A stretch of 64,000 nucleotides of DNA. Source: DASRBN01 sp035294305. Its GTDB lineage: Bacteria; Chloroflexota; Ktedonobacteria; Ktedonobacterales; Ktedonobacteraceae. A program made the position numbers and the translations under genes. Where the stretch lies: NCBI GenBank assembly GCA_035294305.1, contig DATGLD010000012.1, positions 1-64,000 of the forward strand. Reading direction: 5' to 3'. Positions 34,917-43,319 of the stretch are shown here, in pieces. The notes beneath the pieces were generated by a model. It was not told the origin of the DNA and searched no databases. It worked only from the letters and a program-made list of their open reading frames with translations. The first letter of the stretch is position 1. Each line of letters begins with the position of its first letter.

Positions 34917-35303
34917 TTATTGTACCTGAACGAACAATGTGCGCTGCTGGGGATCAAAGCCGTCGGCGTTGGCCACGATGCGAATCTCCCACGGCCCGGC
35001 CATATATAATTGCAACTGCACGCTGTAGTTTCCCTCACCCTGTGATGTGACACGAATATGGTTCGTTATCATGTCCATATTGGTCATTTTAGCACTCGGC
35101 AAAACCTGTGCCTGCTCAATAGGCAATCCCTGCGGGTCTGTCAGGTGCAGTTCCACCGTAGTGAACCCGCTTGCAACCGGAGTTCGCTGCTCGAGGTACA
35201 CGTGCAGGATCGCGGGCGAGTCTTCGCGCAGCGTCGCGGCGAAGATCAGCACGCCGGTGCAGCATACAGCAAGGAAACACCAGAAAATGGGTCGCACGCG
35301 CAT
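34917..35303 (-). CDS. FixH/YtkA-like envelope protein
   Basis: The protein has 128 residues. An N-terminal signal or anchor helix (IFWCFLAVCCTGVLIFAATL) precedes one immunoglobulin-like domain with strands VELHLTDPQG, the motif VLPSAKMTNMDM and a final GPWEIRIVANA. The LPxAxMxxMxM arrangement matches YtkA/FixH-like and PCu(A)C-like copper-handling proteins, with methionines as candidate ligands. It resembles the C-terminal domain of the CopD fusion two genes on, which supports a common function. It lies immediately upstream of the sensor kinase on the same strand. Confidence 0.7.
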   Translation of the reverse strand: MRVRPIFWCFLAVCCTGVLIFAATLREDSPAILHVYLEQRTPVASGFTTVELHLTDPQGLPIEQAQVLPSAKMTNMDMITNHIRVTSQGEGNYSVQLQLYMAGPWEIRIVANADGFDPQQRTLFVQVQ

Positions 35304-35421
35304 AAATGTATTTCCTCTTTATTCATTCGGAAACGAGTTACATAGTACAGTGTAGGGTAATTTGCCGTGACTGGCCATCAGGATGAATCCCTATTTTGCA
35401 CCGTAGGGTGTTTAGCGCCTC

Positions 35422-36555
35422 TCAGTTCGTCAATACCTGCCACGCCTTGCCTCCGTTTGTGCTATACAGCACCTCGGCAGGTAGAAAGAAACCGGCGTAG
35501 AGATGGTCTGGGTGCAAGGGGTCAACGAGCAGGGAGACCATATCGCCACGGTCGAAATGCCAGCAGTGCTGCCAGCTATTCCCGCCACCGGCTGAGTACC
35601 ACAGGTCTTGCCCGGATAGCGCGTAAAGCGTCTTTCCCGTTGCATCGATAGCGAGACGTGTTGGCGGACTCGCCATCGGCGAAATTGCTACCTGCGTAAT
35701 TTGTGGGCTGCCCTCCTGCCAGCGATATACCCCCTGGTTGGTAGCGCAGAAAATGATGCGTGGCGTAGTCCCGGAGGCTACGATACTGTATACATTGCCT
35801 TTCACAGCACTAACACGGTTCCAGGAATGCCCATCACCGTGCGTTTCATAGAGTCCCTGGTCACCGCCGAGGAACAGGTGGTTGGGGGCGCTGGGATCAG
35901 CCAGCAAGGAAGGAACCTGCATATTGGAAAGGGTGTTACTGGTGATGGAATACCAGTGAACCCCCATGTCTCTTGTCTCGAACAATCCTGCGCCAATGAA
36001 GAAGGCGTAGAACTGGCCGCCGCTGGCCGGTCCAGCTTTGATAATATAAGGGTAGGCCGAGGCGGATAAGTCGGGCGGATTACGCGCCTGCCAGCTATTG
36101 CCACCATCCGAGCTGAAATATGTTCCCATGCTCTGACCAAATCCGTTGATGGGAATGGCCGTGACCGCCAGCAAATTCGGATTGGCGGGGCTGTCGGCGA
36201 TAGAGGTAATCATCAGAGAATTGAGTATCCCGCGCGGTTGAGGCCAGGTGCGCCCGCCATCAGTACTGGTAAACATGCCGTAGTGGGTGCCCAGATAAAC
36301 AACCCCTGGCTCTACGCCGAGAGCTACCGTGTGCAGGTGAGTATGTGGATTCGAGAGCGGTCGTCCTGCTACTGTTGGGTCGGTGCTATTCACCTGCCTG
36401 TTGAGCAGCAACCAGGCGGCAACGATGATGCTGACGAGCAGCACCGGAATAAGTACGCGCAGCAGCCGTTTGTGTGGAGTGGGTTTTGTCACCCGGCGGC
36501 GAGCTTCTTCCTCTTTTGCCGTATTGGAAATTGACGGTGGTTCCGAAAGTGACAT
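35422..36555 (-). CDS. Membrane-anchored YCF48/VPS10-like beta-propeller, paralogue of the 29304 gene
   Basis: The protein has 377 residues. A basic N-terminus and a transmembrane helix (about 30-50, LLRVLIPVLLVSIIVAAWLLL) precede Asp-box repeats (STDGGRTWPQP, SSDGGNSWQAR, SAGGGNSWQHC, STNGGKAWQVL). It shares NPHTHLHTVALG...YLGTHYGMFTS with NHVHSLIALPG..ATHYGIFRS of the lipoprotein at 29304, so the two are paralogues with different anchors. Their flanking of the CopD, FixH and two-component genes suggests one envelope module. The ligand is unknown. Confidence 0.78.
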   Translation of the reverse strand: MSLSEPPSISNTAKEEEARRRVTKPTPHKRLLRVLIPVLLVSIIVAAWLLLNRQVNSTDPTVAGRPLSNPHTHLHTVALGVEPGVVYLGTHYGMFTSTDGGRTWPQPRGILNSLMITSIADSPANPNLLAVTAIPINGFGQSMGTYFSSDGGNSWQARNPPDLSASAYPYIIKAGPASGGQFYAFFIGAGLFETRDMGVHWYSITSNTLSNMQVPSLLADPSAPNHLFLGGDQGLYETHGDGHSWNRVSAVKGNVYSIVASGTTPRIIFCATNQGVYRWQEGSPQITQVAISPMASPPTRLAIDATGKTLYALSGQDLWYSAGGGNSWQHCWHFDRGDMVSLLVDPLHPDHLYAGFFLPAEVLYSTNGGKAWQVLTN

Positions 36556-36632
36556 TCCTTTTTCTGTCCTTTGCCATGCTCATAAATATGCTCTTGTTAC
36601 TACTCTAAGTCTCTGTGTCAAGAGGCACCCGC

Positions 36633-36757
36633 TGCCATCCACTCATAATTCTTTCAGCGGGCCTCCGGCCCGTCAGGACGGGAGGGGAAGCAAGCGGGGA
36701 CACCCCGCACCCCGGCAGGGGTGAAACCCCTGCACCCCGAGTTATGAGTGGATGTCA
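36633..36757. mobile_element. 125-bp MITE-like element with terminal inverted repeats and 9-bp direct repeats
   Basis: The left end TGCCATCCACTCATAATTC (36633-36651) matches the reverse complement of the right end (36739-36757) at 17 of 19 positions. The flanks carry GGCACCCGC at 36624-36632 and 36758-36766, a 9-bp target duplication. Internally, GCGGGCCTCCGGCCCGTC and GGCAGGGGTGAAACCCCTGC form hairpins. It has no coding capacity. The rest of the 351-bp spacer before the hydrolase gene holds no gene. Confidence 0.75.
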
Positions 36758-36906
36758 GGCACCCGCAATCACTTCCCAAAGAACTCTACCTATTGAGTTT
36801 AATGTACAGATTCGACACCGATGTCAGGACGTGATACAGTGTGGTAGCTCTTGTTCTCATCAATTCGCCGGGCAGCGTAGCACAAGAGAAAGGAGAGATA
36901 TAGCCA

Positions 36907-38073
36907 ATGAAGGAATCGTACAAGCCTGCTTCACCTGTCCAGAAGTCCCCGCAACGCCGTACCCTCAAGATAGTACTGATAGTTCTTCTCGTTCTCGTCT
37001 TTCTTGCGGCACTGCTAATTGGTGGCGTCAGTTTCTACTTCTCCAACGCCATCCTTGAGGCGATCCATTATACTCCCACATATACCGTTGCCGTAATCGC
37101 TATCGATACGAAGACAATCACGCTGCAACGCAACTCCAGCACATTGGCTCCAGGGGTGTTTGAAATCGAATGGCCTGCTGGGGAGGCTATCATCGGCCCG
37201 ATTCTCTCCTCGAATGCCAGTACCGTGACGCGCCAGTTCCTTCAAACAACCGACCCTCTCACTCCCGGCACAAAGGTCTACTGGAACAGGAGGGTCTACG
37301 CGGACAAATTCATGGACAGCCTGGGATTGAAGATCACCAGTGTGCAAGTTCCTGATCCACTAGGGCCAATGCCCGCGTGGTATGTTGCTGGCAAATTGAA
37401 CACCTGGGCCATTCTGGTACATGGTCGTGGGGTGACACGGGAAGAAACACTGCGCGCTTTTCAACCATTGGCACATCTCGGCCTGCCCCTGCTGGCCATT
37501 TCTTACCGCAATGATACTAGTGCTCCGGCCAGCCCCGACCACTACGATCATTTCGGTGATACCGAGTGGCAGGACCTGGAAGCCGGCGTCAAGTACGCGC
37601 TGGCTCATGGCGCACGGCACCTGGTACTCTACGGTTGGTCGCAAGGAGGGGCCGTTGTTGAAGCCTTCGTACATCGCTCATCCTATGTATCCTACGTCCA
37701 GGCTCTTGTACTCGATTCACCACTTCTCGACTTGCGTTCGACACTCGCATTTCAAGCCCAGATGCTATCAGTACCAGGATTTATCGACCCTCTTGCCGAA
37801 GAGGTTGCCACCATACGCAGTGGTCTCAATTTTGATGCGCTCGATCAATTGCAATTGCCACAGCCTGCCATTCCCATCCTGCTCTTTCACGGCGAAAGTG
37901 ATACGACAACGCCGATTGGGGTCAGCGATGCCTTTGCAAAAGCTCATCCTGCTATTGTTACATACATTCGCGTTCCCCATACGGATCATACTGAAGCCTG
38001 GAATACAGACCCGAAAGCCTATGATGCTGAATTGACAACATTTCTGACCCAAAAGCTGCACTTACAAAGTTAA
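36907..38073 (+). CDS. Membrane-anchored alpha/beta hydrolase
   Basis: The protein has 388 residues. One N-terminal transmembrane helix (about 18-42) is followed by a beta-strand region (about 50-140) and a hydrolase domain with the nucleophile elbow GWSQGG near residue 241, acid residue in FHGESDTTTP near 329 and a final His in PHTDHTEAW. The strand-rich segment before the hydrolase fold is not a familiar domain. An AAGGAGAGATA site precedes the ATG. The substrate is unknown, probably an ester or lipid at the membrane. Confidence 0.82.
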   Translation: MKESYKPASPVQKSPQRRTLKIVLIVLLVLVFLAALLIGGVSFYFSNAILEAIHYTPTYTVAVIAIDTKTITLQRNSSTLAPGVFEIEWPAGEAIIGPILSSNASTVTRQFLQTTDPLTPGTKVYWNRRVYADKFMDSLGLKITSVQVPDPLGPMPAWYVAGKLNTWAILVHGRGVTREETLRAFQPLAHLGLPLLAISYRNDTSAPASPDHYDHFGDTEWQDLEAGVKYALAHGARHLVLYGWSQGGAVVEAFVHRSSYVSYVQALVLDSPLLDLRSTLAFQAQMLSVPGFIDPLAEEVATIRSGLNFDALDQLQLPQPAIPILLFHGESDTTTPIGVSDAFAKAHPAIVTYIRVPHTDHTEAWNTDPKAYDAELTTFLTQKLHLQS

Positions 38074-38083
38074 GAGGCCTGAG

Positions 38084-38539
38084 CTAGGAAGGATGAATTT
38101 TCTCCGCGTGTTTGCGGCAGTCGGGACAGCGGCCAAAGATGCTGAGGGAATGCCCTTCGATGGCAAAATTGGTCTGGTTCTCAAGCGCGGCCAGTTGCTC
38201 CCTGGGAAGGCAGATATTTACTTCGACCACGCGATGGCAATCTGTGCAGGTCAGGTGATGATGATGATTGCCGCCGCAGACCCGATAATGGCGCGTCCCG
38301 TCGGCAAACTCGATGCGGTCGAGCAGGCCCGCGCTGAAAAGCATTTCGACCGAGCGGTAGACAGTTGCGCGCCCAAGGCGCGGCTCAACCTCGCGCAGTT
38401 GCTGCCACAATCCATCGGTCGTGAAATCGGCCCCACTGGCGGCGAGCGCTTTCAGTCGTTCCGCGATAAGCTGGCGTGGGCGGGTGCTACGCTGTCCCAC
38501 CTCGTCGAATGCTATACGTATTTGATCCTCGATCCCCAT
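38084..38539 (-). CDS. Fur-family metalloregulator (Zur-like)
   Basis: The 151-residue protein has a winged-helix DNA-binding domain with the ATVYRSVEMLFSAGLLDRIE recognition segment (about 55-75). A dimerisation domain has the metal site GGNHHHHLTCTDC and a C-terminal CPDC, so two CxxC pairs for a structural zinc are present. Position as the last gene behind a metal ABC transporter points to Zur or Mur function; this sequence alone cannot tell zinc from manganese. It should repress the upstream operon at the palindrome at 42322. Confidence 0.9.
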   Translation of the reverse strand: MGIEDQIRIAFDEVGQRSTRPRQLIAERLKALAASGADFTTDGLWQQLREVEPRLGRATVYRSVEMLFSAGLLDRIEFADGTRHYRVCGGNHHHHLTCTDCHRVVEVNICLPREQLAALENQTNFAIEGHSLSIFGRCPDCRKHAEKIHPS

Positions 38540-38582
38540 GCCCGTTCACCTTCTTTCCGGTTGCCTCATCTTGCTTCATAGT

Positions 38583-39530
38583 CTACCATGTTTGTTTCTT
38601 GCCTGCCAATTGCCTGGTTGCTTCTCTTCCTTCGATAGATATGGCTCTATTGAGTCGTCGCGCCAGGGCGCTGCCTCCGATCACCGCGACATAACTTGCG
38701 AAAGCCAGCAGGCTGATGCAGACGCTACTGGGGTATCCTGTATAAAAACCAATCGTAATGCCCATCCAGGTCATCGCTATTGCGAGTCCGGCTGATAGGG
38801 CCAGGGCGGCGTAGGGGCGAATCGTCACCTGCTGGGCGATGGCTGCGGGCAACAGTAGCAGCGCCAGCACCAGCAGCGCCCCCACTGCCAGCGTTGCCTC
38901 GCTGACGGTAATCGCCAGCAATGCCATGAAGCCCAGGCCAAGTGCTCGCACCGGAATACCTTTCGCCGCTGCCACATCCGGGTCTAGCGAGGCGAAGAGC
39001 AGCGGACGCGCGATTAGCACGAGCATCAGGAGTGCCAGGGTGCTGGTGATGGCGATGATTCCTAGCTGGCTGTTTGAGATGCCCAGGATGTTTCCGAATA
39101 ACACCGTTATCCCTGAGAAACCGGTTCCGGTCCCGCTGACCTGGGAAGTGAATAGGTAGAGGAAAAGTACTCCGAGCCCCAGGACCCAGGAAAGTACAAT
39201 CCCAACGGCTACATCCCGTCCCCGCAGTCGCTCACCCAGGCCTCCCATTGCCAACGCGACGGCGACGGTCGTCACCAGCAGGCTCAGGAGTGGATTGAAG
39301 CCGAGCGCTGCGCCTCCCAACGCGCCCGTGAAGGCCACATCCGAGAGCGCCTCTCCCGCAAAGGCCTGGTGACGCAGCACTACAAAGTAGCCGACCAGTC
39401 CCGCGACGAGGCTCAAGATGGTTCCCGCGAGCAGGGCCTGCCGCATAAAGTCGTAATTGAGCATCGCCTGCACATCCTGCCACAGATTCAGTGAGAAAGC
39501 AGGCAGTATGCCCGCGAATAGTATGTTCAT
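38583..39530 (-). CDS. Metal ABC transporter permease (ZnuB/MntB family)
   Basis: The protein has 315 residues and about eight to nine transmembrane helices, with the family segments GYFVVLRHQAFAGEALSDVAFTGALGGAALG and FASLDPDVAAAKGIPVRALGLGFM. It forms the membrane channel with the neighbouring permease and ATPase. The gene overlaps the upstream permease by four bases, so it is translationally coupled. The regulator follows 43 bp after it. Confidence 0.92.
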   Translation of the reverse strand: MNILFAGILPAFSLNLWQDVQAMLNYDFMRQALLAGTILSLVAGLVGYFVVLRHQAFAGEALSDVAFTGALGGAALGFNPLLSLLVTTVAVALAMGGLGERLRGRDVAVGIVLSWVLGLGVLFLYLFTSQVSGTGTGFSGITVLFGNILGISNSQLGIIAITSTLALLMLVLIARPLLFASLDPDVAAAKGIPVRALGLGFMALLAITVSEATLAVGALLVLALLLLPAAIAQQVTIRPYAALALSAGLAIAMTWMGITIGFYTGYPSSVCISLLAFASYVAVIGGSALARRLNRAISIEGREATRQLAGKKQTW

Positions 39531-40447
39531 GCCTCACCTCCCACCCGCGCTGTACGCGATGCGATGGCACGCCGTCCTTGCCGGTCAAGCGCGAAGCGGA
39601 CGCCGCGCGCCAGCAGGTATGTGCCAAATGCGAAGGTGGTGATAAAAAAGCTGACCGGATAGGGCGTGAAATAGCCCACGGCCAGTCCCAGCCAGGTGAA
39701 GATGAGAGCCAGTACAACCGCTACAGCCACGGCTATGGCAGGACGGGTAGTCATGTATTGCGCGATGGCCGCGGGCGTCACCAGCAGCGCGAAGATAAGC
39801 AGCACGCCTACGATCTGCACAGCCAGCGCAACCACGAGCGCCAGCAGTACCAGATAGCCAAATGCCAGTGCGCGTACCGGCACCCCACGTGCGGCAGCAA
39901 CATCAGGATCAAGGGAGGCAAAGAATAAGGGCCGGGCAATGCAAACCAGGATGGCAAGCAAAGCAATTGTTGCCCAGACGATCACATTTACGTCGGCATC
40001 GCTAATGCCCAGGATGTTGCCAAATAGCACATCGTAGATACTCGCCGCGTACTCGGCAGTGGACAGATGAATGAAGAGGAAACCGAGCGCGAGCGAGGCG
40101 GTAAGAACTGCCCCTACCGCGATATCGCTCTGGCGGCTCTGTCGCTCTCCCACGTTGAGCGCCTGGATGCCGATGGCTGCCGCCAGTCCTGCGATAAAAA
40201 GACCCACGACCGCTGGAACTCCCAACAGGGCGGCTCCCGTCGCCCCGGCGAAACCCACATTGGAGAGGCTGTGGCCCGCGAAGCTCTGGCTGCGCAACAC
40301 CATAAAATAGCCCATAATTCCCGCGCCCGTGGCAACCAGCGTCCCGGCAAGGTAGGCGTTTTGCATGAAGTGAAATTGCAGCAATATCTGGAGATCGCTG
40401 ACCGGGTTCCAGGAGAGCGAGACTCCATCAGCGAAGAGGACGTGCAT
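39527..40447 (-). CDS. Metal ABC transporter permease (ZnuB/MntB family), second subunit
   Basis: The protein has 306 residues, with about eight helices and MGYFMVLRSQSFAGHSLSNVGFAGATGAALLG and FASLDPDVAAARGVPVRALAFGYL, the same signatures as the following permease. The two are paralogues, so the transporter probably has a heterodimeric channel, as in some AztB-type or MntBC systems. It overlaps the ATPase gene by 20 bp. Confidence 0.92.
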   Translation of the reverse strand: MHVLFADGVSLSWNPVSDLQILLQFHFMQNAYLAGTLVATGAGIMGYFMVLRSQSFAGHSLSNVGFAGATGAALLGVPAVVGLFIAGLAAAIGIQALNVGERQSRQSDIAVGAVLTASLALGFLFIHLSTAEYAASIYDVLFGNILGISDADVNVIVWATIALLAILVCIARPLFFASLDPDVAAARGVPVRALAFGYLVLLALVVALAVQIVGVLLIFALLVTPAAIAQYMTTRPAIAVAVAVVLALIFTWLGLAVGYFTPYPVSFFITTFAFGTYLLARGVRFALDRQGRRAIASRTARVGGEA

Positions 40448-41288
40448 AGTGATTTGCCTCCTCTGCCGGTTGTCCCACTACCACAATGCGCCCGTCGCTG
40501 GCCCGCAGCACTTCGATAGGAGTCTGGTAGAGCCGCGAGAGTGTTTCTGTGGTGATCACTTCTTCCGGCGTTCCCACAGCAACCTGTCCGTTTGCCACAT
40601 ATACCACGCGATCAACAGCCGGCAGGATAGGATTGACATCATGCGCCACCAGTAGCACCGCTGCCCCCGTTTCCTGGCTGATCTGCCGGATCACAGCGGC
40701 GACGCCTTGCTGGTTTTTCAAATCCAGACTTTCCAACGGCTCATCCAGCGCCAGGATTTGTGGCTGTGTGACCAGGGCCTGCGCGATCAGCAGCCGTTGC
40801 TGTTCGCCGCCCGAAAGCTCTCCAACAGGCCGGTCGGCATAGGCGCCGGCTCCCACGAGGTCGATAGCTTCCTGAACGCGCCGTGCAGCATCACGCGCCT
40901 TTTGAGGCTGGAGAAATGGCAGCGGCAAGCCCCAGTTGCTCCCATCCAGCCCCAGCCGCACGATACTGCGACCGCGTACCCGGACGTCAGCGTCAAAATG
41001 TCGTCTCTGTGGCACGTAGCCAATAGCCGCGTTGCCCCGCCGCGCCGGGTGACCGAATACGGACAGCCTGCCTTGAGATAGTGGAATCAGTCCAAGAATA
41101 GCTTTGAGCAGCGTCGACTTGCCGGCTCCATTGGGGCCAAGAATGGCAAGGAATTCTCCTGGTTGCACGGAAAGGTTCACATTCTTCCAGATGGTGCGCC
41201 CGCCCAGCACAACCTCTGCCCCCTCCAACTGGATGACGGCTGGCGTAGTAGTGGATGTGATGGAAGTGGTAAGTGATTGATCGGTCAT
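40428..41288 (-). CDS. Metal ABC transporter ATP-binding protein (ZnuC/MntA family)
   Basis: The 286-residue protein has Walker A GPNGAGKST near 49, signature LSGGEQQR near 154, Walker B ILALDEP near 172 and H-loop VAHD. The GYVPQRRHFDADVRVRGRSIVRLG segment matches ZnuC-type ATPases. I chose ATG 41288 because AAGGAGC lies upstream; the open frame extends to 41399 over the end of the solute-binding gene. It is the second gene of the operon. Confidence 0.93.
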   Translation of the reverse strand: MTDQSLTTSITSTTTPAVIQLEGAEVVLGGRTIWKNVNLSVQPGEFLAILGPNGAGKSTLLKAILGLIPLSQGRLSVFGHPARRGNAAIGYVPQRRHFDADVRVRGRSIVRLGLDGSNWGLPLPFLQPQKARDAARRVQEAIDLVGAGAYADRPVGELSGGEQQRLLIAQALVTQPQILALDEPLESLDLKNQQGVAAVIRQISQETGAAVLLVAHDVNPILPAVDRVVYVANGQVAVGTPEEVITTETLSRLYQTPIEVLRASDGRIVVVGQPAEEANHYARPLR

Positions 41289-41338
41289 CAATGTTCTGAG
41301 CTCCTTGCGCCATACGAAGTGCTTGCTTCCTACAATCA

Positions 41339-42274
41339 TTACTTGCCCGTAGCCTGTGCCAGGGCATTTTCTATCCCCTGTAATTGCGCCGATTGCCACG
41401 CCTGGAATGTAACATTCGCCGGCGATAATGTCTCAGTAATCGTCGTTACGGGAATTGAATTGGAATGCGCCAGGCTAATCAAAGCCTGAATATTGTTGGG
41501 TGTGTTCTGCGAATTATAGACCAGGATTTTGATCTGATGCTGGCGAATCTGCTGCTCGACGGTCGCCTGGTCTGAGGCCGAGATATCTTCTCCCTCGGAT
41601 ACCGCCTTCAGGTAGGAATAGGGCGTGATAAGGTTCAGTCCCAGCGCGGGCGCCATATAGGAGAAGATGCTTTCGGTCGCCCCGACAGGTGTGCCGGAAT
41701 ACTGCGCTTTGATGGAAGCGATCAGATCATGATACTGCTTGAGGCCAACGTTCAGAAATGCCTGCGCCGATTGGTCAAATGCCGCGGCATCGGTCGGGTC
41801 GATTGCCTTCAAATCATCGCGCATCTTGTTCGCCACGGCAGTCACATAGTCAGGATTATACCACATGTGTGGGTTATCTCCTGCGTGCTTGCCGAGGAAG
41901 TCGCCCACATTCAATTCTTTGCGCCCGCTCACCGGGTTGGCCTGCAGGAGCCGGTCGGCCCAGGGATCATAGCCGGCGCCGTTGATGATGACATATTGCG
42001 CCCCTGCTATCGTCCGTGCATCTGCTGTGGTCGGTTCGTAGCTGTGCGGGTCGGCGTTAGGATCACTAATAATACTGGTGACATGTACGTGACTGCCACC
42101 AACCTGTGCCGCGATACTGCCCCAGAAATTTTCCGCCGCCACGACCTGCACCTGTCCCCCACTCCTATTGCCAGACGAATTCATAGTGGTGCTGCAGCCG
42201 CTGACGATCATCAGCAGCAAAAGGAAAACACTGGCCATTGCTCCTGGCAGGATGAAGATACGCGATCGAAACAC
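41339..42274 (-). CDS. Metal ABC transporter substrate-binding lipoprotein (ZnuA/TroA family)
   Basis: The protein has about 311 residues. A signal with lipobox (LLMIVSGCS) precedes a cluster A-I binding protein with GSHVHVTSIISDPNADPHSYEPTTADAR, DNPHMWYNPDYV and a late IKILVYNSQNTPN. These carry the His, His and Glu/Asp ligands of TroA-like proteins. It lacks the His-rich loop of many zinc-specific ZnuA proteins, so manganese is also possible. AAGGAGG lies five bases before GTG 42274, preferred over ATG starts at 42319 and 42337. It is the first gene of the operon. Confidence 0.92.
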   Translation of the reverse strand: MFRSRIFILPGAMASVFLLLLMIVSGCSTTMNSSGNRSGGQVQVVAAENFWGSIAAQVGGSHVHVTSIISDPNADPHSYEPTTADARTIAGAQYVIINGAGYDPWADRLLQANPVSGRKELNVGDFLGKHAGDNPHMWYNPDYVTAVANKMRDDLKAIDPTDAAAFDQSAQAFLNVGLKQYHDLIASIKAQYSGTPVGATESIFSYMAPALGLNLITPYSYLKAVSEGEDISASDQATVEQQIRQHQIKILVYNSQNTPNNIQALISLAHSNSIPVTTITETLSPANVTFQAWQSAQLQGIENALAQATGK

Positions 42275-42321
42275 AGCCGCCTCCTTACGCAAGAGAAATA
42301 ACCTGTGAATTCTCCGCATAA

Positions 42322-42368
42322 TGATATACCGTATCAATACTATAGCATCTAATGAGACGCAGTGTCAA
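42322..42368 (-). promoter_or_regulatory. Promoter with a candidate Zur/Fur-family operator
   Basis: On the minus strand, TTGACA (42368-42363) and TATAGT (42344-42339) have an 18-bp spacer. TGATATACCGTATCA at 42322-42336 is an inverted repeat (TGATA...TATCA) just downstream of the -10, across the expected start of transcription. Such placement suits metal-dependent repression of the transporter operon by the Fur-family protein encoded at its end. The site is inferred, not matched to a known consensus. Confidence 0.6.
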
Positions 42369-42479
42369 TAGCGAATGAGATGAAAACTCAGTTAAGGCGG
42401 AAAAATCATTTCAAGGCCGGTGCTGTTACACCGGGATGCTTCAAGCCATTTCTCGCTTTCCCATGCTATAATAAGGCAT

Positions 42480-43187
42480 ATGGATAAGGTAGATAAGCTG
42501 GACGAATTAGAAGCGCTGTTGCAAGTAAAATTTCACGATCGTTCCATCTTAGAGCGAGCGGTGACGCATCATTCTGTCTGTCCAGATACGGCTGTGCATG
42601 ATTCGTATGACACGCTGGAATTTCTCGGCGATGCGATTCTGGGCGCGCATGTTGTTGAGTATATCTACAGGCATTCCCCCGATGCCTCGGAAGGCGAGAT
42701 GACATCGTTGAAATCGGAGGCGGTCAGCCGGCGCGTGCTGGCAAAGATCGGGCAGAATCTCGGACTTTTCCCCTACATTCGTGTCGATGTCGCCAATTTG
42801 CGCACTTTTAATGAGCGCTCGCGTGATTCTTTGTGCGCCGATGTGCTAGAAGCCCTGGTAGGGGCTATCCAGATCGACCAGGGGGCGCAGGCGGCCTACG
42901 ATTTTGTGGCGCGCATCGTTTTTCCTGTCGTTGAGCAGTTAAGCCATCAGACCCTCGATAGCAATCCGAAAGGGCGCTTGCAAAAGATTGTGCTACAGCG
43001 TTCCGGCACGCTGCCGCGTTATCGCGTATTGGAGCAAAGCGGGCGCAACAATGATCGCCTCTTCACGGTGGGCGTATTCGAACACGAATTTCTGCTGGGC
43101 CTGGGTCAGGCTTCGAGTATTAAAGAGGCCGGGCGTTTGGCCGCGCGCGAGGCTCTGGAAATCCTGCGTGCCCAGTATGATATTTGA
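42480..43187 (+). CDS. rnc: Ribonuclease III
   Basis: This endoribonuclease for double-stranded RNA has 235 residues. The catalytic motif TLEFLGDAILGAHV (about 43-56) contains the metal-binding Glu and Asp, the ERAVTHHS segment precedes it, and LCADVLEALVGAIQID follows. The C-terminal dsRNA-binding domain (about 158-232) has NPKGRLQKIVLQ and KEAGRLAAREALEIL. A TATAAT box at 42467-42472 places initiation at about 42479, so the message from it could be nearly leaderless. A longer frame from 42420 is not favoured. Confidence 0.93.
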   Translation: MDKVDKLDELEALLQVKFHDRSILERAVTHHSVCPDTAVHDSYDTLEFLGDAILGAHVVEYIYRHSPDASEGEMTSLKSEAVSRRVLAKIGQNLGLFPYIRVDVANLRTFNERSRDSLCADVLEALVGAIQIDQGAQAAYDFVARIVFPVVEQLSHQTLDSNPKGRLQKIVLQRSGTLPRYRVLEQSGRNNDRLFTVGVFEHEFLLGLGQASSIKEAGRLAAREALEILRAQYDI

Positions 43188-43319
43188 TGAAAAAAGTAAG
43201 ATATTCTTTCAGAATCGCCTGCTTTGTGGGTAGCATTTTCCTTTACTCTCATAATATCGCATACTTGCATCAAGCATATACAATAGAGTGGATAACTCAA
43301 GAGGGACGAGAAATTGTAG

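Noticed and set aside
36633..36757. CRISPR-like or riboswitch-like structure in the hairpin-rich spacer
   Set aside because: There is no repeat-spacer periodicity. The terminal inverted repeats and flanking duplication are better explained by a MITE.
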